Below are positions 59,388 through 64,000 of a stretch of DNA of 64,000 nucleotides, one piece after another. This stretch comes from Liolophura sinensis. Taxonomy: Eukaryota; Mollusca; Polyplacophora; Chitonida; Chitonidae. The position numbers and the translations under genes were made by a program. Numbering within the stretch: the stretch's first letter is position 1; every line of letters starts with the position of its first letter. The notes below the pieces were generated by a model. The model was given only the letters and a program-made list of their open reading frames with translations. It did no database searches and was not told where the DNA came from. Location of the stretch: NCBI RefSeq assembly GCF_032854445.1, contig NC_088305.1, positions 7,257,606 to 7,321,605 of the forward strand, written 5' to 3'.

Positions 59388-60372
59388 CATGTCTGACCTT
59401 CAAACCCTTAATCCGATTGACTTCACACTTGCTGAGTGAATTGCTGAAGGATCGAAATGTTGTGCGCAAATTAGGCAAAGGTGACACCACAAATCTTGCC
59501 AGCAGCCACTGCCGTTGAAACTCTGGGTCTGTACACAAATTTACTCTGTGACTAACTTAATATGCTATGTGCACTATGTAGCAGATATGAATAGTTTTCT
59601 ACAGGCACTGAAACAGTCCATACAAAGCAACACATGGGGATCTCCTTGGGATATCATGTATTTTGTAACTCTTCATCCTCATGTTTCTGTTACAAATGTG
59701 AGCTACGTGAAATACATGTATTCAGAAACTGGAAAAGAAAACTGACATGTTCATTTACAACAAATAAATAATACTACAATATACAATTCACACAGAAATA
59801 TTACCAAGGACAACTGGACATGTAGAGGGCGTCGATTTAAATGTAAGGCCATGTACAATATATACAGAAGATACGCCATATACTAACAAAATACAGGGCA
59901 TATACTTTCTTACTACATTGTGTACTTGAAAGTATATGTACTTGAAAGTATATGTATTTGTAAACTAAAGAATATTCTCACCATGGGCCAATTTCACAAA
60001 ACTTCTTACATATACATCAAACTTCTAGTAAAATATGGTATTTTGTAAGTAACCGCTGGGTTTTCACAATGCAGTTCAAAAAGGCAATGCAATTAATAAG
60101 AAATCCGATTGGTAAAGTGGGTTTAAATTTTGAAAAGAAAAAAAACTTAGCAGAAAAAAAAACAAACAGAACTGTGGAGATACAAGTGTGATGGAAATCA
60201 TTTGTTCTAGTATGTGGAGAGATTAAAACGTTCAAAACTAAAAATCAACTTACATCATGGACAACATCTAGAAACTTTAATAATATTACAGGTAATGTAC
60301 ATTTTCAGCTCTCTGTAGAAAACATTGCACACCAAAATTATATTTGCATGGCAGATACACTCAGAACTCTGC
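58721..60372. other. AT-rich intergenic or 3'UTR sequence with a microsatellite
   Basis: No exon recognised. It may belong to the 3' end of the minus-strand Bcl-2-family transcript; this is not demonstrated. Confidence 0.3.
59312..59384. repeat. Compound microsatellite (AT)n(GT)n
   Basis: About 17 AT steps from 59312 to 59345 followed by about 19 GT steps. Confidence 0.97.
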
Positions 60373-60577
60373 TGTTTATTGGTTTATTTGATTTGTGTTT
60401 AAAGCCGTACTCAAGAAGATTTCACTTATGCGATGGCGGCTAGCATTAAAGTGGGAGGAACCGAGCAGAGCGCGGTGGGAACGCACAACAAATCGCAGGT
60501 TGCTGGCAGACTTTCCCACATACAGCTAGAGAGGAAGCCAGCATGCGCTGGACTTGAACTCATAGTGATCACCTCAG
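60373..60577 (-). mobile_element. 5'-truncated common SINE
   Basis: ttattggtttatttgatttg, aagccgtactcaagaagatt, gcgatggcggctagcattaa, caggttgctggcagactttc, gctggacttgaactcatagt. Confidence 0.85.
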
Positions 60578-61156
60578 CTGTTTACATTGTTTCCTGTACA
60601 TGTATGTGTACATAGTAAAGCACTAGAAGTGAAGAATTTACCACACACTGGGTACATCCACTAGTTAGCATATGAATACCATGGGTAATGTTCATATACA
60701 GTACACCAAAAACTTCAACTAAACGTTTTACATGTACCAGGTACCATGGACAAGGTTAAAATATAGGCGTTAAAGTATGATATAAAATGCTTACAGATAA
60801 AATGGGCTGTGGCCCTCCCACACCATAATCATAGGCTATGTAGATGGTAAATACCACAGGCACATAAATGTACATAAAAACAAGTCGGTCACTACCACAG
60901 TAGCAACATGCAGAATCAACTTGACCATGTTCAAATCTGTAGCCTATGGTTGTGGAATGGGGGCCCAGCAAAAGGAGCTGCTTTCCAAGACGTATACTGT
61001 ATATGCAGATGAGATTGTACATGTGCATTTCAAACCCGTTCTCAAAACCACATCTATACCGTTCTTATTTGACATTTATCACTCTGATAATACACTCACA
61101 ATATAATATACCAGTATTCAGAGATCTTTTTTTTTTTACAGTGTGTTCATGTACAT

Positions 61157-61446
61157 CAGGGTTCCCACTCATGAAAGAAAACATTTTTCAAGGACATAAT
61201 ATCCTTTTCAAGGACATAAGTTACCATTTATCCTCTGATTTCAAGGACTATTCTAAAGTACCTTCAGGATCAACCTTCAGTAGCTTATTTGTTGGTTCAT
61301 TTCAAATATAATGTAATGTTTTAAAACAATGGAAATTAAAGCAAAAAGTTATACTTTCAAGGACATATCCAAAATAATGCCCTTTTCAATTATTTTCAAG
61401 GTCAAATCAATTCAAATACTGTACAGCCAACTGACTGGGAACCCTG
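61157..61446. mobile_element. hAT-like non-autonomous DNA transposon (MITE), 290 bp
   Basis: Perfect 11-bp terminal inverted repeats cagggttccca (61157-61167) and tgggaaccctg (61436-61446). The interior repeats ttttcaaggacata several times. CAGGG ends are typical of hAT elements. An exact 8-bp target duplication is not evident. Confidence 0.78.
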
Positions 61447-61547
61447 AAAGATGTATATATCCAGAAATGCCCAATAATTCACAGGAGTGTATGAGAGTAT
61501 AACATGTATTGTTTGATGTACATGCAGGAATGGGACATTTCAGGCTG

Positions 61548-61716
61548 ATATATTTATTTACTTCATGGGTGTTTTACGCCATACTCAAAAAATATTTCAC
61601 TCATACATTGGCAGCCAGCATTGTGGTGAGAAGAAATTGGGCCCAGCCCAGGGGAAACATACATCTATCTGCAGGCTGCTGGCAGACCTTTCCACATACG
61701 ACAGGAGTAGGCTGAT
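61548..61716 (-). mobile_element. 5'-truncated common SINE
   Basis: tatatttatttacttcatgg, gttttacgccatactcaaaa, cattggcagccagcattgtg, ctgcaggctgctggcagacc. Confidence 0.8.
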
Positions 61717-63185
61717 TTAAATAAACATGCTGTAAGTGATGCAAAAAAAAATGCCTTAACCTTGCTTTATAAGTTGATGTATAAATGCAAGCATATTTCC
61801 ATGTAGATGGCTGTGCATGTGAACGTACTGTTACCTCAGTCATTAGCATCAAAATATCTACAAACACAAATTTAGTTTCATGTGACTCCATTCCTGTAAG
61901 TCTGTTTCTCGATGCACAGAAGAAAAAAAAAAAAACAACATCTACTTTGCAGGATATATCCAAGTACATGCAAATCATCAAAAAGTAACAAAAATGTTTT
62001 ACCGTTCACATCACCATAACTTTAGAACATCAACATCATCAGGATTTCAAATCTGTCTATGGCAATGCTGAGAAACATGTTCACGCGACTGTAACTGAGT
62101 TCAGAACTAGTAAGAAATGGACAGTGGAAAAAGCGAGGGAAGTCTAGTATCATTTTCCAGCTTGGACTCTGCACAGTGCTTATGTCGGTCCACATGTATA
62201 CATGTACAAAAGTCAGGCTTGTCGGGAGCAGAAGACGTCTCTGAAATAATGGCAGGCAAAATGATTGGACACGAAGAAGAAAGTTATCATTGGTCCTCTG
62301 TATCGATTGGTCAGAAATAACAGGCTGGGTATTAAAAGTAATATGTATACATGTTCATGGGCTCCCTCCAGAATATCAGTGACCTGCTCCACCGTGTTCT
62401 GCTGACAACTTACTCCCATGAAGCTCCATAAGCGCCTGTTACAATCATCTGTGTGCGGGCTCTCACAAGGTTATTGCGATCTCAGTGGTTCCTCCTACAT
62501 ATCAGAACACATGTACTTGTCTTTCATGTACATCATAAAGATGTAGTAATCAACTACTTAGTTTGGAGTCAAGGAACCACACAAAGTTCTGAATATCTTT
62601 CCCTGCAAGTCACAGTACCAGACCTTATCTGACCTAAAATTTTGCCCCATAAAGGCAAATAAAGATCCTTCTGTCAGTGAAAATTACATTTTTGCAGTCG
62701 GTCACCATGCTGCATTTTAACCAAGAGCCTTTCTGTGATCAATAACACTCTCAGAGAATCAGGCAAAATGAGTTACTTGCTCATGGACAAAATTTCAGGT
62801 CAAATGCAGTACTTTTCAGGTCTAATGCAGTACTTTTGTACCTTTTAGTTCAATACCTCACTTTGACTAGTAATAGCAGTACATGTACATGTATAACCAA
62901 GGATTGGCAGGTGAGCACGATGATTTACCTTCAGGGCTGGTAGCTCAGTAGAAACGAACAAGCGGAGTACTCTTCAACGGAGCAGATTTATCCTTCTGGA
63001 ACACACGCGCACACACACACACACACACACTGGGCAGAGGACGCCGCATTATCCCACGTAACAGTGTAGGTGACAATCCATCGCTGTCTACGTAGAGGGT
63101 AGAGCATTTCACCTGTCAGTATCACCCATATTAAAGACACCTGAGCCCTGTCCCAGCCCCTCCACAGCTCAGCACACCAGAGTAG
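61717..63185 (-). other. Probable 3' flank/3'UTR of the Bcl-2-family gene
   Basis: Directly downstream (minus strand) of the TAA stop at 63186-63188. No other gene is visible. 62937-62960 (gggctggtagctcagtagaa) looks like a tRNA-type A box and may start a degenerate SINE; a (CA)n run follows at 63008-63030. Confidence 0.35.
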
Positions 63186-63326
63186 TTAAGACTTCTGGGT
63201 AAGGATTGCTCCCAACGTTAACACTCCAATCGCTCCCGCCGCATAACCACATATCTGTTTTAATGATGGCCATGGAGACTCATTTATCCTTTCTGGTCCA
63301 TTTTCGTAAAATTCCACAAACCCATC
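63186..63326 (-). CDS. Bcl-2-family apoptosis regulator, last coding exon (5' partial)
   Basis: On the minus strand an AG acceptor (63327-63328) after a pyrimidine-rich tract precedes 46 codons and a TAA stop. The exon opens DGFVEFYENG, the second half of the BH2 motif, which in vertebrate Bcl-2 and Bcl-xL follows a tryptophan that closes the preceding exon; the phase-0 junction exactly between W and D/G is the conserved BH2 intron of this family. It continues with WPSLKQICGYAAGAIGVLTLGAIL, a W-SLK lead-in and a hydrophobic segment of about 18 residues, ending in TQKS. Known: such C-terminal anchors place Bcl-2 proteins in the outer mitochondrial or ER membrane, where they bind BAX/BAK or BH3 proteins. 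The BH1, BH3 and BH4 parts lie beyond the right edge, so pro- or anti-survival type cannot be read directly; the anchor resembles Bcl-2/Bcl-xL more than Bax. The 3'UTR must lie to the left, towards 59-63 kb. Confidence 0.87.
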   Translation of the reverse strand, partial: DGFVEFYENGPERINESPWPSLKQICGYAAGAIGVLTLGAILTQKS

Positions 63327-64000
63327 CTGCGAAGAAGAAGAAAAAGCAAAATTAGCACAATTTTTAACAAAGATTCTCAAGACATCTTAAATCTACATAC
63401 AACTTGGGGTGTAATGTTTGCTCACAGAGTGCTAAGAGAAGCTTGTATGTGTTGGGTTTGTGTTAAAGACTGCTATGATAAGGGGAGACCCTTGGACGAG
63501 CTACACAGACAGTCCAAATGACAGTAGAACGCATCATTTCCTTCTGTCACGTGTGTGTAAGAAAATGACTTACTAACTAAAAAGCTAGTGAAGTGTATGA
63601 TGAATTAACACTTGGGTTACTAACATAACATCATTCTTGTACTTAAACCATTAATGCCTTTCACTGCCATTTTCAATTTGAGTTGGCTGCACTCGGCATC
63701 GTCCGGAAACAGATACTCTCTTGGAATGATCTGAATGTTTTCTGAACCCAACTTGTACATCAACTGAAGGGCGACTGACAAATTGTTTGGGAGTCTTAAC
63801 TTTAATTTATGTGTTAATAATGAACAAAAATGATGTATAATTGATTCTATTGTGAAAAAAAAAGTTGTTCTTAATATTGGGAAGAGCAGCCAAGTCCACC
63901 CTAGCCACTGAGTCATCTGAGTTGAAAATAGCGACTTGCGAAGTTCTGATGTTGTGCGAGTGTGTGCGTTGGTTACATTTGTGTTATTCGGTATATTATG
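63327..64000 (-). other. Intron of the Bcl-2-family gene with an unassigned 98-codon frame
   Basis: The minus frame 63620-63916 reads NLSVALQLMYKLGSENIQII and PREYLFPDDAECSQLKLKMA: protein-like composition, but no family recognised. It is not the expected BH1/BH2 exon; a retroelement fragment or chance is possible. Confidence 0.3.

Overview
The window is nuclear DNA from an invertebrate animal, most likely a mollusc or another lophotrochozoan. The evidence is an intron-rich gene with canonical GT/AG splice sites, a second partial animal gene, and many copies of tRNA-derived SINEs. Their 3' end (a short motif giving 'taaaacaccaatcaaataaataaata') I know from molluscan and brachiopod genomes. 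No bacterial gene organisation is present. Most short open frames are repeats or chance.

Layout. (1) Positions 779-15547, + strand: ten exons encoding the last ~305 residues of a TFIIIC90/GTF3C4-like protein (RNA polymerase III initiation factor TFIIIC). All exon phases join, and the four 3'-terminal exons build a TFIIIC-type zinc-binding domain. Five of its nine introns hold tandem arrays, each with its own unit (16, 77, 31, 19, and both 24 and 30 bp). (2) Positions 15.5-63.2 kb: a long stretch with no convincing host gene. It holds about 15 further minisatellites, about 25 SINE copies or fragments (several with exact target-site duplications), a SINE nested in a SINE, a hAT-like MITE, another small terminal-inverted-repeat element, a long foldback, several unnamed dispersed repeat families, and a decayed Penelope-like retroelement (29.97-31.42 kb) whose GIY-YIG endonuclease lies upstream of the reverse transcriptase, as in permuted Naiad-type elements. 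(3) Positions 63186-63326, - strand: the last coding exon of a Bcl-2-family gene (second half of BH2 plus the C-terminal membrane anchor), entering from beyond the right edge.

The two host genes have no evident functional link and converge on the repeat-rich interval. The most informative observations are the permuted Penelope relic, a 50-bp minisatellite that grew out of a SINE fragment, a 77-bp array whose last unit runs up to a splice acceptor, and a 1.4-kb palindromic-unit array that leaves three reading frames of about 1.1 kb open by periodicity alone. Homologies were recognised by eye; no database search was possible.
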